The notes beneath the pieces were generated by a model that saw only the letters and a program-made list of their open reading frames with translations, searched no databases and was not told the DNA's origin. From SZUA-365 sp049663345 (lineage in GTDB: Bacteria > Bacteroidota > Ignavibacteria > SZUA-365): a stretch of 64,000 bases of DNA. Numbering within the stretch: the first letter of the stretch is position 1; each line of letters starts with the position of its first letter. The stretch covers positions 1 to 64,000 of the forward strand of contig JBATDG010000073.1 in the NCBI GenBank assembly GCA_049663345.1, given 5' to 3'. The position numbers and the translations under genes were made by a program. Shown one piece after another: positions 44,366 to 53,554 of the stretch.

Positions 44366-47179
44366 TCAATTACCTCCGTTGCCGCTGTTTTTCTCGCGGA
44401 GGGCAGTCAGAATTTTTTCCGGAGTGATCGGAAGTTCCAGCACGCGGATGCCGGTGGCATCGGCGATGGCGTTCGCGATCGCGCCGAGTACGGGAAGGGT
44501 CGATCCTTCGCCGATTTCTTTCGCTCCGAAGGGTCCGTTGGGCTCGTAGCTGTCGACGATAGTCGAATCGATAGCGGGAGCATCGGCCGAGGTGGCGATG
44601 AGATAATTGTGAAGATCGGGATTGAGCATTCTGCCCTTGGCATCGAAGCGCTCATCCTCGAACAGCGTTTCGCTCATGCCCATGACGATCGCGCCTTCCA
44701 CCTGGCCTTCGACGGCCATCGGATTGATCGCAGTGCCGCAGTCCGAAGCGTCCCAGAAATTCAGCACTTTCACCTTGCCGGTTTCCATGTCCACCTCGAC
44801 TTCGCAGACAGCGGCGGAGAAGGAGAATGCGGGGGACGTGCCCACAGCCGCGCCTTTGTAGGTGCCGCCGAGTCCTTCGGGCGGAGAGTAGAATCCCGTT
44901 CCGACCAGCGCGCCTTTCTTCGAGAAAAACTGTGTTGCCGCTTTTTCCCAGGGAATGCCGTTCTCAGCATTATCCCTTTCGTATATGCGATTGTCTTTCG
45001 CGACCAGGCGGTCGGCGTCGACGCCCATGATATCGGCAGCAACTTCGAACAGCTGCTTGCGGATTTCATCGCCTGCCATTTTCGAGGCGTTGCCGCCCAT
45101 CAGCGTCACGCGGCTGGAATAGGCACCGAAGCCGATAGGCGTGAGATCGCTGTCGGCGGAAACCACGCTCATGCGGTCGAAGCTGATGCCCATGGCCTCG
45201 GCCGCGGCCTGCATGAGCACAGTGTCGGAGCCCTGGCCGATGTCGGCTTCACCGGTGAAGAGCACGGCCTTCGAACCGTCTTCCTGCACCTTGATGATGG
45301 AATTAGAATGCGGGAACTGCGAGCGATAAATCGGATAACCGGCTCCGGAAACAAAGCCGCCGCAGCCGATGCCGATGCCGCGTCCGCGCGGAAGCTTGCC
45401 TTTTTTCTCAGCCCAGCCCGAGCGCTTCTTCACGGTTTCGAGACAGGCCGTGAATTCGCAGGAATGAATGTCGAGATCGTTGACCGTGCGCGTCTCCGGC
45501 TGCATCGCATTTTTCAGGCGGATGTCGATGTGATCCATGCCGATGTCGTCAGCGATCATAGAGAGCAGCGATTCGAAGGCGAAGCGCGGGTGGGGACAGC
45601 CATGTCCGCGAAATGCGCCGCAGGGCGGGAGGTTCGTGTTGACGCGGATGCCGTCGTATTTGTAGTTGGGAATATTGTACAGCGTCGGAAGCATCGAGCC
45701 GGCATAGTATGTCGTGACGATGCCGAAGCTTGAATATGCGCCGCCCTCGAGCACGACCTTCTGCTTCACTGCGGTGATGCTTCCGTCTTTCTTCACGCCG
45801 ATTTTCAGATCGATATACTGTTTGTGCCGGCCGCGTGCGTAGAGGTACATCTCCTTGCGGGTGTAGCGCATCTTCACCGGACGACCCGTCGCCTTCGCGA
45901 GAATGATCGAAAGAATTTCGAGCGGGTTGGTGGCCGCCTTTGCGCCGAATCCGCCACCTACGTTGGTCATGATAATGCGGATATTGCCGAGCGGAATACC
46001 GAAAATATGGGAGAGCTGATGATGCACGTAATGCACGACCTGCGTCGAGGTGTACACGGTGACCCGCCCTTCGCGATCCCATTCGGAGATGGCGCAATGC
46101 GGCTCCATCGGATTCTGATAGGTGCGGTTGCCCACGAAGCGTTCTTCACGAATGTGATCCGCTTCGGCGAAGCCCTTTTCCGTATCGCCGAAATGATGAT
46201 CGACGAGGGTGTTGATGTTGTTTTCGTACTTCTCGTCGAAGAGCCGCGGAGCGCCGTCTTTCATCGCTTCCATCGGATCGAACACCGCAGGCAGTTCCTC
46301 GTACTCGACGTCGATAAGCTTCAGCGCCTCGTAGCAGGTTTCTTCATCGTCGGCAGCGACGGCGGCGATCGGGTCGCCGATGTAGCGAACCTTCCCCTGC
46401 GCGAGAATATTCTCATCGTAGCGAGGCGGCGAGGTGCCCCATTTGATGTCGGATACGTCGGCGCCGGTCAGCACGAGATGCACTCCCGGCAGCGCGCGGG
46501 CGCGAGAGGTGTCGATGGATTTGATATTCGCATGCGCCACCGTGCTGAGCAGCAGCTTTCCGAAAATCATGTTCGGCAGTGTAATGTCGTCGGTGTAAAT
46601 GGCGCGTCCCGTGGCTTTGTCCGGGGCGTCCTTTTTCGCCAGACGCTTTCCCACAACGGAAAGATCCATCGCCGATTTCTGCGGCTGGTACTCGATTTCT
46701 GCCGGCGTTTCTCCTCTCAGATACTGCGCAGCAGTTTCGACGCTTTCGAAAATTTTCGCGTAGCCCGTGCAGCGGCAGAGGTTGCCGTTGAGCGCATGAA
46801 CAATTTCTTCATGATTCGGTTCGGGATTTTCGTCCAGCAGCGCCTTGGTGCGCATGATCATGCCCGGCGTGCAGTAGCCGCACTGGATGGCGCCCTTTTC
46901 GACGAAGGCCCGCTGAATGGGATGGAGTTCCTCGCCCTTCGCGAGGCTCTCGATGGTCTGCACCGATCGGCCGTCGGCTTCGACGGCGAGTACGAGACAG
47001 GAGTTCACCGGCTGGCCGTCGAGCAGCACCGTACAGGCACCGCAGTCGCCAAGTTCGCAGCCCTTTTTTGTGCCGATGAGCCGCAGTTCATCCCGCAGCA
47101 AATTGACGAGCGTCATGGACGGTTTCACCGCGACTTCGTATTTGCGGCCGTTCACTTCTATGTTGATCAGGTGTTTCAA
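44366..47179 (-). CDS. Fused [2Fe-2S] and molybdenum subunits of a xanthine-dehydrogenase-family reductase; candidate 4-hydroxybenzoyl-CoA reductase
   Basis: A 937-residue protein combining two usual subunits. Residues 1-155 carry the two [2Fe-2S] sites (Cys41, 46, 49, 61 and Cys100, 103, 135, 137). Residues about 172-937 are the molybdopterin subunit with GGGFGAKAA, GAFRGHGCPHPRFAFE, FTGEADIGQGSDT and, near the end, GPFGAKEIGEGS holding the catalytic Glu. Four-hydroxybenzoyl-CoA reductase (HcrA plus HcrC) would sum to about this length. The location beside bcr genes and moa genes supports an aromatic-CoA substrate, but this is inferred. The start is TTG with AAGG upstream. No moaD, moaE or MocA-like gene is seen nearby. 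Confidence 0.8.
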   Translation of the reverse strand: MKHLINIEVNGRKYEVAVKPSMTLVNLLRDELRLIGTKKGCELGDCGACTVLLDGQPVNSCLVLAVEADGRSVQTIESLAKGEELHPIQRAFVEKGAIQCGYCTPGMIMRTKALLDENPEPNHEEIVHALNGNLCRCTGYAKIFESVETAAQYLRGETPAEIEYQPQKSAMDLSVVGKRLAKKDAPDKATGRAIYTDDITLPNMIFGKLLLSTVAHANIKSIDTSRARALPGVHLVLTGADVSDIKWGTSPPRYDENILAQGKVRYIGDPIAAVAADDEETCYEALKLIDVEYEELPAVFDPMEAMKDGAPRLFDEKYENNINTLVDHHFGDTEKGFAEADHIREERFVGNRTYQNPMEPHCAISEWDREGRVTVYTSTQVVHYVHHQLSHIFGIPLGNIRIIMTNVGGGFGAKAATNPLEILSIILAKATGRPVKMRYTRKEMYLYARGRHKQYIDLKIGVKKDGSITAVKQKVVLEGGAYSSFGIVTTYYAGSMLPTLYNIPNYKYDGIRVNTNLPPCGAFRGHGCPHPRFAFESLLSMIADDIGMDHIDIRLKNAMQPETRTVNDLDIHSCEFTACLETVKKRSGWAEKKGKLPRGRGIGIGCGGFVSGAGYPIYRSQFPHSNSIIKVQEDGSKAVLFTGEADIGQGSDTVLMQAAAEAMGISFDRMSVVSADSDLTPIGFGAYSSRVTLMGGNASKMAGDEIRKQLFEVAADIMGVDADRLVAKDNRIYERDNAENGIPWEKAATQFFSKKGALVGTGFYSPPEGLGGTYKGAAVGTSPAFSFSAAVCEVEVDMETGKVKVLNFWDASDCGTAINPMAVEGQVEGAIVMGMSETLFEDERFDAKGRMLNPDLHNYLIATSADAPAIDSTIVDSYEPNGPFGAKEIGEGSTLPVLGAIANAIADATGIRVLELPITPEKILTALREKNSGNGGN

Positions 47180-47317
47180 AGCTTCGCCTTCTCTGTTTCC
47201 GGTATTGTCTGGAATGAATCGCTGAGATTGTTATTCGTGCGCCTCGGGTCTTCTCTGCTGGCGTATGCAAACGTGTGCAGTGTGTTCGTGCGACGCGTGT
47301 CGCGCTCTGCGCTATTG

Positions 47318-48193
47318 CTAAGCCCGTGCAAGGGCGCGAAGCACGGCGCGCTGCGTGAGCACCTGGATGATCGTGCGGCGGTAGTCAGAGCTGCCGCGGA
47401 TGTCGTCGATCGGCAGCGAGTCGGCGGCAGCTGCTTCCCCGGCCTGCGCGAGCAGCGGGGAACCTTCCACCATCGATGCGATCGGCTGTCCGCTGAGCGC
47501 GGAAGATGCGCCTGCGCTGAGCAGCGGCGTCGGAGCAACGGCGCCGATGACGATGCGCGCTTCCGTGCACCTGTCGCCGTCGAGCTTCAGCGCCACAGCA
47601 ACCGAGGCAACGGAAATCGCGGCGGCTCCGCGCATGCCGAATTTCTCATACCACGATGCGAGACGAGTGGTCCCGCGGCGCACCACGATATTCGTCATGA
47701 GCTCGCCTTTCTGCAGACGCGTCGAACGATGGTTGACAAAGAATTCTTCAAGCGGAAGCATGCGCGTGGTACCGGCTCCGGTGATCTCCACCTCGGCGGA
47801 GAGTGCCATGAGCATCGGCGCCATATCGCTGCAGGATGCCGCGGTGCAGAGGTTGCCTCCGATGGTTCCCACGTTGCGGATCTGATCGGTGCCGATGGTG
47901 CCCGCAGCTTCCGCGATTGCCGGGAAGCTATCGATGACCACCTGCGAACCGCGGATCGCGTTATGCGTCGCTGCAGAACCGATGAAAAGCGCCCGCTCGT
48001 CGACCGAAATTTTGCGGAGCTCCGCAATCCCGGTGAGCGATACAAGGTCCTCATGTCGGCGGCCGCCCTGCTTGATTTCTACCAGCAGATCGGTGCCGCC
48101 GGCCAGCGGAGCCGCGTCGGGCCTGTCCGTCAATATGCGGCAGGCGTCCTGCACGGAAAGTGGTTTATGGAAATTGAAATCCGGAATGTACAC
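47318..48193 (-). CDS. FAD-binding subunit of the molybdoenzyme (CoxM/CutM-like)
   Basis: A protein of about 291 residues. GAGG lies six bases before a GTG at 48193; the longer open frame upstream is out of character. It has the FAD-binding VAO-type motifs PLAGGTDLLVEIKQG and GTIGGNLCTAASCSDMAP, and a C-terminal CoxM-type domain. The 40-residue cysteine-rich loop that binds an extra [4Fe-4S] cluster in the Thauera HcrB subunit is not present. So either the substrate or the electron path differs from canonical 4-hydroxybenzoyl-CoA reductase. It precedes the fused subunit gene by about 140 bases. Confidence 0.83.
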   Translation of the reverse strand: MYIPDFNFHKPLSVQDACRILTDRPDAAPLAGGTDLLVEIKQGGRRHEDLVSLTGIAELRKISVDERALFIGSAATHNAIRGSQVVIDSFPAIAEAAGTIGTDQIRNVGTIGGNLCTAASCSDMAPMLMALSAEVEITGAGTTRMLPLEEFFVNHRSTRLQKGELMTNIVVRRGTTRLASWYEKFGMRGAAAISVASVAVALKLDGDRCTEARIVIGAVAPTPLLSAGASSALSGQPIASMVEGSPLLAQAGEAAAADSLPIDDIRGSSDYRRTIIQVLTQRAVLRALARA

Positions 48194-48215
48194 GGCTATC
48201 CTCGTCCTGTAATGA

Positions 48216-48656
48216 TCAGACTTTCGACCAGGTTGTCCCGGGTTTATCCAGGCTGTAATAGACTTTGATTGCTTCGAGTTCTTCGAAGATACGGGGTACG
48301 ACCTGCAATTCCATGCCGATCGCGATTTCATCTTCGCTGATGGTTTCGCCGAACCAGGCAAGGGCCCGTCCGCCTTCCTCTAAATCCACCACGCCCACAA
48401 TGTAAGGCGTCGCATCTTCAAAACCGGTGGGCGCCGCGACAATTTTTGTGAAGGTGTGCAGCACGGCCCGTCCGCTGATTTCGTGGAATTCGAAATCCCC
48501 GCTCATGCATTGTTCGCAATCCGCTCGCGGCGGAAAGGAAGTGGTTCCGCAGGCTTTGCAGCGGGAGCCCATGAGATGGCCGTTTTTGAGATGATCTGCG
48601 AAATCGCCCACTTTCGTGAACGGTGAATAATTAACTTTTCCGAACCATTGAAACAT
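48216..48656 (-). CDS. DUF35 / OB-fold zinc-ribbon thiolase partner
   Basis: A 146-residue protein with a rubredoxin-like zinc ribbon (Cys33, 36, 47 and 50 in CKACGTTSFPPRADCEQC) followed by an OB-fold (VLHTFTKIVAAPTGFEDATPYIVGVVDLEEGG). These proteins accompany thiolases and bind the acyl-CoA chain, as BbsA does for the benzoylsuccinyl-CoA thiolase BbsAB. It starts four bases past the thiolase stop, strongly suggesting a complex with that enzyme. GGAGG precedes the ATG. Confidence 0.88.
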   Translation of the reverse strand: MFQWFGKVNYSPFTKVGDFADHLKNGHLMGSRCKACGTTSFPPRADCEQCMSGDFEFHEISGRAVLHTFTKIVAAPTGFEDATPYIVGVVDLEEGGRALAWFGETISEDEIAIGMELQVVPRIFEELEAIKVYYSLDKPGTTWSKV

Positions 48657-48659
48657 AGC

Positions 48660-49817
48660 TCAGTCCCTCCTCAGAATCTGAACGAAGGTGTATTGACCGA
48701 TGCCGCCCACATTATGCGTGAGGCCGACATCGGCGTCGGGTACCTGCCGCGCGCCCGCTTCGCCGCGCAGCTGCTTGGCGATTTCGCAGGTCATCGACAC
48801 GCCAGTTGCGCCGATCGGGTGGCCTTTGGACTTGAGTCCGCCGTCCACATTCACCGCGACCTTGCCGCCGATATACGTCTGACGGTCGGCCATGAATCTG
48901 CCGCCTTCGCCCTTTTCGCAGAAACCCAGGTCTTCGTAGGCCATGATTTCAGCAATGGTGAAGCAGTCGTGCACATCGGCGACCTTCACGTCGGCAGCGG
49001 TGATGCCTGCCATGCGATAGGCCTCCGCTGCTGCTGCTTCGGCGCTGGGCAGACCCACAAGATTCGGCCGGCGAAGAACGGACATACTCGCCGTTGCGCA
49101 GCCCATGCCATCGAGCCATACGGTCTTTGAAGAAAGTTCGCGCGCCTTCTCTTCGGAAGCAAGAATCACGCAGGCGGCGCCGTCGGCGTTGGCGCAGCAG
49201 TCGTACACCTGCAGAGGAGAGGCGACCATTTCCGAAGCGAGCGCCTTTTCCATGCTGATTTCCTTGCGGAACAATGCGTAGGGATTCAGCGCGCCGTAGT
49301 GGTGATTTTTTACCGCGACTTCCATCAGCTGTTCGCGGGTGGTGCCGAATTCATGCATGTGACGCTTCGCGAATAAGGCGTAATAGGCGGGGAAGGTGGT
49401 ACCGAATATCGATTCCCACTGCACTTCGCCCACGCGTCCCATGAGCGCGAGAATTTCCGGGGTGCTGAGCTCCGTCATTTTCTGGCAGCCGATCACGGCG
49501 ACCACATCGTGCACGCCGGCCTTGATGGACATCCACGCCGTGCGGATGGCGGCGCTGCCGGAAGCGCAGGCGACTTCAGTCAGCCAGGTTGGTTTGGGCA
49601 CGAGGCCGAGGTATTCCTGCACCACGCCCGCGAGTGAGCGCTGCTTGTGATATTCGGGCACGGAGCCGATTACGGAGGCGTCGACCACTCCGCGCTCTAT
49701 ACCCGCATCCTGCAGCGCCAGGCGGAAGGCCTCGTAGGCCAGCTCCTGGACTGTCGCGTCGCTGCGGCGGCCGAACACGCCGTGTCCGATGCCGATGATT
49801 CCAACTCTTCCCTTCAT
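48660..49817 (-). CDS. Thiolase of the SCP-x / BbsB-like type
   Basis: A 385-residue thiolase. The acylated cysteine is Cys84 in VACASGSAA. The second conserved block SKGHPIGATG has the catalytic His. The C-terminal active-site loop reads NVGGIGQY and lacks the second Cys of biosynthetic thiolases, as in SCP-x relatives. Together with the adjacent DUF35 partner it resembles BbsAB. It could split an aryl-3-oxoacyl-CoA to an aryl-CoA and acetyl-CoA, or 3-oxopimelyl-CoA to glutaryl-CoA and acetyl-CoA; sequence alone cannot decide. AGGAG precedes the ATG. Confidence 0.87.
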   Translation of the reverse strand: MKGRVGIIGIGHGVFGRRSDATVQELAYEAFRLALQDAGIERGVVDASVIGSVPEYHKQRSLAGVVQEYLGLVPKPTWLTEVACASGSAAIRTAWMSIKAGVHDVVAVIGCQKMTELSTPEILALMGRVGEVQWESIFGTTFPAYYALFAKRHMHEFGTTREQLMEVAVKNHHYGALNPYALFRKEISMEKALASEMVASPLQVYDCCANADGAACVILASEEKARELSSKTVWLDGMGCATASMSVLRRPNLVGLPSAEAAAAEAYRMAGITAADVKVADVHDCFTIAEIMAYEDLGFCEKGEGGRFMADRQTYIGGKVAVNVDGGLKSKGHPIGATGVSMTCEIAKQLRGEAGARQVPDADVGLTHNVGGIGQYTFVQILRRD

Positions 49818-49827
49818 TTACTTTCTC

Positions 49828-50577
49828 CTAGATATATTGGCCGCCATCCACCTTGATGACTTCGCCCGTGATATGCCGCGACCGGTCGGAGCAGAGAAAC
49901 ACGATAACATTCGCACAGTCTTCGGGAGTGGAAATTCTGCCGAGCACGGTTTCGTCCACGGCCTTGTTGAGAAACTCGGGCGGAATCTTCCGTGCCATTT
50001 CGGTCATGACCATGCCGGGTGCGACGACGTTGACGTTCACATTGAACTTTCCGAGTTCGCGTGCCAGCGACTTGCTCATCGCGATTTCGCCGCCTTTGGA
50101 CGCTGCATAATTCGTCTGTCCGAATTTGCCGCGAATGCCGTTGATGGACGAGATGTTGACGATCTTCCCGCCCTTCTGCTGCACAAACACTTCCGCGGCG
50201 GCGCGGTTGTAGTTGAAATAGCCCTTGAGGTTCACGTTGATGACTTTGTCCCACTGCTCCTCAGACATTTTCCACATCACGCCGTCCCAGTTGATGCCGG
50301 CGTTGCAGACGAGAATGTCGAGCCCGCCGAATTCACTACGGACGGTATCGACCATGTTGTGGGCGTCCTTGAAATCCGATACGTCGGCTTTGACTGCCAG
50401 ACCGCGGCAGCCCAGGGCTTCGATCTGGCGGACGACCTCGTTCGCTTCACTGTCGTGGCTTCGGTAGTTGATGGCCACATTGCAGCCCTCCGCGGCGAGC
50501 CCGAGGGCGACGGCGGTGCCGATACCCATGCTGCCGCCGGTGACGATGGCGTTTTTCCCTTTCAGACCCAGATCCAT
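49828..50577 (-). CDS. SDR-family 3-hydroxyacyl-CoA/ketoacyl reductase-like dehydrogenase
   Basis: A 249-residue classical SDR resembling FabG: N-terminal TGGSMGIGTA, NAGI, catalytic Ser in VNISSINGI and YAASKGGEIAMSKSLA, and a C-terminal GGQYI. In this cluster it probably oxidises a 3-hydroxyacyl-CoA (for example 3-hydroxypimelyl-CoA or a 3-hydroxy-3-arylpropanoyl-CoA) to feed the thiolase encoded next. A generic PhaB/FabG role is the alternative. It starts 82 bases after the CoA ligase stop on the same strand. Confidence 0.83.
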   Translation of the reverse strand: MDLGLKGKNAIVTGGSMGIGTAVALGLAAEGCNVAINYRSHDSEANEVVRQIEALGCRGLAVKADVSDFKDAHNMVDTVRSEFGGLDILVCNAGINWDGVMWKMSEEQWDKVINVNLKGYFNYNRAAAEVFVQQKGGKIVNISSINGIRGKFGQTNYAASKGGEIAMSKSLARELGKFNVNVNVVAPGMVMTEMARKIPPEFLNKAVDETVLGRISTPEDCANVIVFLCSDRSRHITGEVIKVDGGQYI

Positions 50578-50659
50578 GAGGTGTTCCTTTTATTTCTGGA
50601 AATGAAATGTGTTGCAGTAGCGGAGGCCGAAGCTGTCGACCTCCGTCGGCGAATCACGT

Positions 50660-52435
50660 TCAGTCTTCGGTTTCCGGCTGATCACGGCAAGTGCAGACCT
50701 CGACCACATAAGCATTGTCGGGCAGGTGGTCGGTTTTATTCTCCATCATGCAGTCGATGTATTCCTTGTAATTCTTCTCAATATTGCGCGCGATGATTTT
50801 GAACGACGGCGTCAGTTCGTCGCGCTCGAGCGTCAGTTCCTGATCGATGATGATCGCCTTCTGAATGTGTTCGAACTTGACGTCCTGATGGCAGTTGATC
50901 TTGTGCAGGCATCGCGAGAAGCAGGCAGTGAGCGAATCCGATTTATCGGGATGCACGCATTCCACTTCGTCGAGCACACTGATCTCATCCGAATCCAGCA
51001 GCTCCCTGTTGGGGAAAAGCAGCGCGCAGGGGTGATCCTGTCCGGCGCCGAAAATATAAGCGTGCTTGATGAACTTGCAGAGGTTGCCGATGTTGCGCTC
51101 GAGCATCGAGGGAAACACCTTTTCGCCGTTGCTCAGCTTGAAGACGCGGTCCTTGCGTGCGAGAATCTGAAGTCCCTCTTCGGTGATGGCCCCGAGGTCG
51201 CCGGTTTTGAACCAGCCGTCTTCATCGAGCACCGCCGCGGTTACTTCCGGCAGTTTGTAATATCCCTTCATGACGTTGACGCCGCGCACGAGAATTTCAT
51301 TATCCTCGGCCAGCTTGACTTCGACGCCGGGAATAGGGAAACCGACGACGCCGGGTTGACGATCAAGCAAAAGTCCGGTGAGCGTGCAGCAAGGCGACGT
51401 TTCGGTCAGTCCCCAGCCCTCGACGACGGGAACACTCTTTTTCTTGAAAATATCGGAGATGCTGGTATCCAGCGGTGCTGCCGCAGTGAAGACGTACTTG
51501 AGCTCATCGTGAAAGAATGTCGCTTCCGCTTCCTTCGACACCAGCACGCGCGAGATAATTTCCTTGTAGACTTTTGGAACGCTGAAATAGATATGCGGTT
51601 TGATGGTGGCAAAATTCTCGAGGAGTTTTGAGATGTCCTTTCCCCATGAATCATCAACCGCGAGGCAGCCGCCTGAATGCAGGGCGAAAAAGCGTTCGAA
51701 CAATCCGCCGAAACTATGATGCCAGGGCAGGTAGCAAAGAAAGCGCATGCCCGGCTCGGGTTTCCACAGGTCCTCAAGCGCGCTCTGTTGCGTCATGATA
51801 TTCTTGTGTGAAAGAATGACGCCCTTCGGGAATCGTGTCGTACCCGAAGTGAACATCACGAGACATGTATCATCCGCCTCGACGTCGCGAAACGTCTGTT
51901 CGATTGCGCTGCGCTGCTCCGGCGTAGGATTCGTTTTCCGCATCACGTCTTCGAAGAACTCAACCTGATTCTCGAAGGGATATTTTTTACGGGGGAACTC
52001 GGGCGTCGCCATGACGAGCAGAGGTTTGTTGTCGGTCGGCAAATATTCGAGACGCCAGTAATTGACGAGGATAAGCATCTTCACATCGGAGAATTCCAGA
52101 AGATGCGACATCATTTCTTCAGTATAGCGATGGAAAATCGGGACGCTCACGTAGCCGCTTGCCATAACAGCCATTTCCACTACGAGACGATGGTAGTAGT
52201 TGCGGCTGATGATTCCGATGTGATCGCCTTTCTTCAAACCCTTCGTTTCCAGATAGGCGGCAAAGGTAATGATATCGTCGACGAGCTGATTCCAGGTCCA
52301 GAATTGATAGGGCCCCTCCTCGACCTGGGCAAAGGCGTTCATATCGCCGTAGTTGTCCCGGTTGTTGAGCAGCATCACACCGATGTTTTTGGTAGTGCTT
52401 CTCAGCGGTATATCGCATTTCAGATGAGTGTCCAT
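50660..52435 (-). CDS. AMP-binding acyl/aryl-CoA ligase
   Basis: A 591-residue adenylate-forming enzyme of the long-chain FACS type. The AMP-binding motif is LVMFTSGTTRFPKGVILSHK, a hinge motif DGWFKTGDLGAI follows, and GWGLTETSP is the substrate/adenylate motif. The C-terminal lid carries KDRVFKLSNGEKVFP with a conserved Lys region. Substrate specificity cannot be read; in this setting an aromatic or cyclic acid is plausible. The extra Cys-rich ending (VVEVCTCRD) is unusual. GAGG precedes the ATG. The 180-base gap upstream to bcrD holds no terminator I can see. Confidence 0.85.
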   Translation of the reverse strand: MDTHLKCDIPLRSTTKNIGVMLLNNRDNYGDMNAFAQVEEGPYQFWTWNQLVDDIITFAAYLETKGLKKGDHIGIISRNYYHRLVVEMAVMASGYVSVPIFHRYTEEMMSHLLEFSDVKMLILVNYWRLEYLPTDNKPLLVMATPEFPRKKYPFENQVEFFEDVMRKTNPTPEQRSAIEQTFRDVEADDTCLVMFTSGTTRFPKGVILSHKNIMTQQSALEDLWKPEPGMRFLCYLPWHHSFGGLFERFFALHSGGCLAVDDSWGKDISKLLENFATIKPHIYFSVPKVYKEIISRVLVSKEAEATFFHDELKYVFTAAAPLDTSISDIFKKKSVPVVEGWGLTETSPCCTLTGLLLDRQPGVVGFPIPGVEVKLAEDNEILVRGVNVMKGYYKLPEVTAAVLDEDGWFKTGDLGAITEEGLQILARKDRVFKLSNGEKVFPSMLERNIGNLCKFIKHAYIFGAGQDHPCALLFPNRELLDSDEISVLDEVECVHPDKSDSLTACFSRCLHKINCHQDVKFEHIQKAIIIDQELTLERDELTPSFKIIARNIEKNYKEYIDCMMENKTDHLPDNAYVVEVCTCRDQPETED

Positions 52436-52615
52436 TGACGAGATCCTCGTGCCGTTATAGTTTTGAGTGCGGCTGTTCCAGTACAGGGTGTACGGGAGTC
52501 CCGGATGACGGAAACAACTCTGCAGGTGCAGGTGAGCGCTGTGGCGAAGGAGTTCGTCGTGCGCGAGGTACTCGTATTGATTTTGCGATCACATCATCGG
52601 AGACGGAATACGATG

Positions 52616-53488
52616 CTACACGGTCACGCTGACCGGGCCGGTTTCCTTTGGAGAGGAATTCACCAGCTTTTTGTGGCGGAAGGCAGCCCAGATGGCTGCG
52701 CCGATAGCGCCAGCGTAAATCGATAATTCATGTGTGTGAAAGCGGACGTTCATATTTTCCGATTCCGCGATTTCCTGAATGGCGTCGACGAAGCCCGCGT
52801 TGTTTGCCAGGCCGCCGGTGATCATCACATCGCCTTCGGAGGTGACGCCTCGAAGCAGTCCGATGAGTCTGCGCGCCATTGACAAATGAATGCCCTTGAG
52901 AATGTCGCTTGCCGAAACGCCGCGGCTGACCATGTTGATCACATCGGTTTCCGCAAGTACGGCGCAGATGCCGGAGACCATTTCGGGTGACGTTGATTGA
53001 ATGGAGAGCGGGCCGACGTCCTCGAGAGGAATGCCGAGGTAGCGTGCGATGTTCTCGAGAAACTGTCCCGAGCCCGATGCGCATTGCGACGTCATCTTGT
53101 AGCTGAGCACTTTTGACCGTTCGTCGATGGCAAATGCCTTTCCATGCATAGCGCCGCCGTCGATCACTGAGCGCACTTTGGGATTGAGAAATACCGCGCC
53201 GCGTGAATGTGCTGTCATCGAATAAAAATGTCCGCGGCGAAAGTCGACCATGTCGCCTTCACCGGTCGTGGCGACATACGCGATATCGTTCGGGGTGAGG
53301 CTGGCCTTGCCGAGCACATGCTCGAACGACATCTGCACGACATCTTTGGTGTCGCGCTTGCGGATTTTGCTCAGATCCATGAAGAGCAGCTTCGGGTTGC
53401 TGCCGTTGTCGTCATGCTCCATCAGTACGGTCTTGATGGAGTTGGAACCGACATCAATGCCGACGGTGTAGAGTCTTTCTAACCACAT
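52616..53488 (-). CDS. bcrD: Benzoyl-CoA reductase subunit D (BcrD, ATPase/activator)
   Basis: A 290-residue ASKHA-fold ATPase. The nucleotide motif VGIDVGSNSIKTVL is at residues 9-22. The [4Fe-4S] ligands Cys136 (SQCASGSGQFLE) and Cys175 (GICAVLAETD) sit at the expected dimer interface. The length matches Thauera BcrD (about 282). With BcrA it forms the heterodimeric activator that hydrolyses two ATP per electron pair and reduces BcrBC at very low potential. It is the last gene of bcrCBAD. It follows bcrA by about 65 bases. Confidence 0.93.
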   Translation of the reverse strand: MWLERLYTVGIDVGSNSIKTVLMEHDDNGSNPKLLFMDLSKIRKRDTKDVVQMSFEHVLGKASLTPNDIAYVATTGEGDMVDFRRGHFYSMTAHSRGAVFLNPKVRSVIDGGAMHGKAFAIDERSKVLSYKMTSQCASGSGQFLENIARYLGIPLEDVGPLSIQSTSPEMVSGICAVLAETDVINMVSRGVSASDILKGIHLSMARRLIGLLRGVTSEGDVMITGGLANNAGFVDAIQEIAESENMNVRFHTHELSIYAGAIGAAIWAAFRHKKLVNSSPKETGPVSVTV

Positions 53489-53554
53489 GTATGTTGATCC
53501 TTTCCTTGGTCGGACGTTTGAAATTCATTCCTGCCGGAGGGAAATATTCCGGCG

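Noticed and set aside
44207..45733. 508-codon open frame on the plus strand
   Set aside because: Antisense to moaA and the molybdoenzyme; composition is Arg/His/Ala-rich shadow coding without motifs.
45824..48268. 814-codon open frame on the plus strand
   Set aside because: It lies wholly antisense to the fused molybdoenzyme, FAD subunit and part of the DUF35 region, whose frames have clear motifs. Long antisense frames are expected in GC-rich genes, and no domain or ribosome site supports it.
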